Source of the DNA: Dehalococcoidia bacterium
GTDB lineage: Bacteria; Chloroflexota; Dehalococcoidia; Dehalococcoidales; W498
Assembly (NCBI GenBank): GCA_030608125.1
Contig: JAUWEU010000003.1
Coordinates: 1-12,798, forward strand
Direction of reading: 5' to 3'
DNA: 12,798 nt
The notes under the pieces were generated by a model. That model was given only the letters and a program-made list of their open reading frames with translations. It ran no database searches and was not told the origin of the DNA. A program made the position numbers and the translations under genes. Below, in pieces: positions 11,846 through 12,798 of the stretch (position 1 is the stretch's first letter; every line of letters begins with the position of its first letter).

Positions 11846-12798
11846 ATGGGAAAGGTTATAGGTATTGATTTAGGCACAACTTTTTCTGCGGTGGCAGTAA
11901 TGGAGGCAGGAGAACCGGTGATTATCCCTAATGCTGAGGGTGGTCGCATTACCCCTTCAGTAGTAGCTACAAGTAAGGGCGGCGAGCGTCTGACGGGACA
12001 GGTAGCTAAGCGCCAAGCTATCACCAACTCCGAGAATACCATCTTTAGCATCAAGCGTCTAATGGGGCGTAAGTTTGATGAGTCCACCGTGGAATATGAC
12101 AAGAAGCTGTTGCCTTTTAAAATAATCAGGGCAGCTAATAATGATGCCTGGGTAATGATGGGTAACAAGGAATATAGCCCAGCCGAAATCTCGGCGATGA
12201 TTCTACAAAAACTTAAAGTGGATGCTGAGGCTTACCTCGGTGAGAAGATTACTGAAGCTGTAATCACCGTGCCTGCCTATTTCAACGACAGTCAGCGGCA
12301 GGCAACCAAGGATGCCGGTAAGATAGCCGGATTAGAGGTACTGCGAATAGTCAATGAGCCTACCGCTGCCTCCCTAGCCTATGGGTTGGATAAGAAGAAG
12401 GAGGAGACTATCGCCGTCTATGACCTTGGTGGCGGAACCTTTGATATATCCATACTGGAGCTAGGTGAGGGTACCTTCCAGGTCAAATCAACCAATGGCG
12501 ATACCCACCTCGGTGGTGATGACTTTGACCAGGGAATTATGGACTGGCTATGCGATGAGTTCAAGCGAGACCAGGGGATAGACCTGCGGCAGGATAAAAT
12601 GGCGCTACAGCGCCTAAAGGAAGCCGCCGAAAAAGCTAAATGCGAGCTGTCCACTGTCCAGCAAACCGAGGTAAATCTTCCCTTTATTACTGCCGATGCC
12701 AGCGGTCCCAAACACCTTAATATTACCCTTACCCGGGCTAAACTGGAGCAACTGATAATGGATTTGGTAGAGAAAAGCCTGGGTCCTTGTAAGCAGGC
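11846..12798 (+). CDS. dnaK: Chaperone DnaK (Hsp70), 3' end outside window
   Basis: The first 317 codons, covering most of the ATPase domain; the substrate-binding domain is beyond the edge. Motifs in order: [13 protein letters not shown] (phosphate-1), [18 protein letters not shown] (about residue 137 on), [26 protein letters not shown] (phosphate-2, from residue 191) and HLGGDDFD. The stretch [10 protein letters not shown] to LPFKIIRA shows the subdomain-IB insert present in E. coli DnaK and absent from the shorter Firmicutes form. Phe stands in the phosphate-1 loop where most bacterial DnaK proteins have Asn (GTTNS). AAGGAGG (11831-11837), 8 nt before the ATG and inside grpE, is the ribosome binding site. 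DnaK folds client proteins with GrpE; dnaJ probably lies downstream (inference). Confidence 0.98.
   Translation, partial: MGKVIGIDLGTTFSAVAVMEAGEPVIIPNAEGGRITPSVVATSKGGERLTGQVAKRQAITNSENTIFSIKRLMGRKFDESTVEYDKKLLPFKIIRAANNDAWVMMGNKEYSPAEISAMILQKLKVDAEAYLGEKITEAVITVPAYFNDSQRQATKDAGKIAGLEVLRIVNEPTAASLAYGLDKKKEETIAVYDLGGGTFDISILELGEGTFQVKSTNGDTHLGGDDFDQGIMDWLCDEFKRDQGIDLRQDKMALQRLKEAAEKAKCELSTVQQTEVNLPFITADASGPKHLNITLTRAKLEQLIMDLVEKSLGPCKQ

Overview
The window looks like a bacterial chromosome segment from an anaerobic Chloroflexota lineage, most likely Dehalococcoidia. The grounds are an hrcA-grpE-dnaK heat-shock operon behind a CIRCE operator, a small metallo-beta-lactamase-fold protein of a type common in that class, and large surface proteins built from Asp-box propeller repeats plus fibronectin-III-like domains, resembling the putative S-layer proteins described for Dehalococcoides. 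The taxonomic call is inference; no rRNA or other phylogenetic marker is present. No mobile element, CRISPR array or tRNA was found.

Layout. (1) 1-1657, minus strand: a two-gene operon. A small secreted or lipidated protein that is a stand-alone copy of a protease pro-domain lies 7 nt upstream of the subtilisin-like serine protease carrying the parental pro-domain; the protease runs off the left edge before its catalytic Ser. (2) 1658-1914: a divergent promoter region with a dispersed hairpin repeat. Both flanking genes have near-consensus promoters so close to their ATGs that the mRNAs should be leaderless. (3) 1915-5313, plus strand: a cell-surface protein with signal peptide, Asp-box propeller, seven Fn3-like domains and a C-terminal membrane anchor. 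Six of the Fn3 domains form an exact 312-bp-period array. (4) 5314-5927: an intergenic region with three hairpins, a strong promoter and a roughly 240-nt structured 5' leader containing a perfect 24-bp palindrome and a competing long-range pairing. (5) 5928-9218, plus strand: a paralogous surface protein that is very acidic and Cys-rich (about 38 Cys). It has an exact classical C2H2 zinc-finger signature on the outer side of its C-terminal membrane anchor, and a good intrinsic terminator follows it. (6) 9301-9390: palindromic repeats. (7) 9400-10032, minus strand: an MBL-fold protein, again with a predicted leaderless promoter. (8) 10112-12798, plus strand: promoter, variant CIRCE, hrcA, grpE and the 5' part of dnaK.

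How the parts may work together. The left two thirds reads as a cell-envelope locus: an exported protease with an extra free pro-domain (possible inhibitor or folding chaperone) next to two paralogous anchored surface proteins, which could be its substrates or partners (inference from position only). The right end is a housekeeping chaperone operon with self-contained regulation. The points most worth a second look are the free pro-domain copy, the leaderless promoters (which also correct two start codons), the switch-like leader before the acidic surface protein, the extracellular C2H2 motif, and the mosaic Fn3 array.
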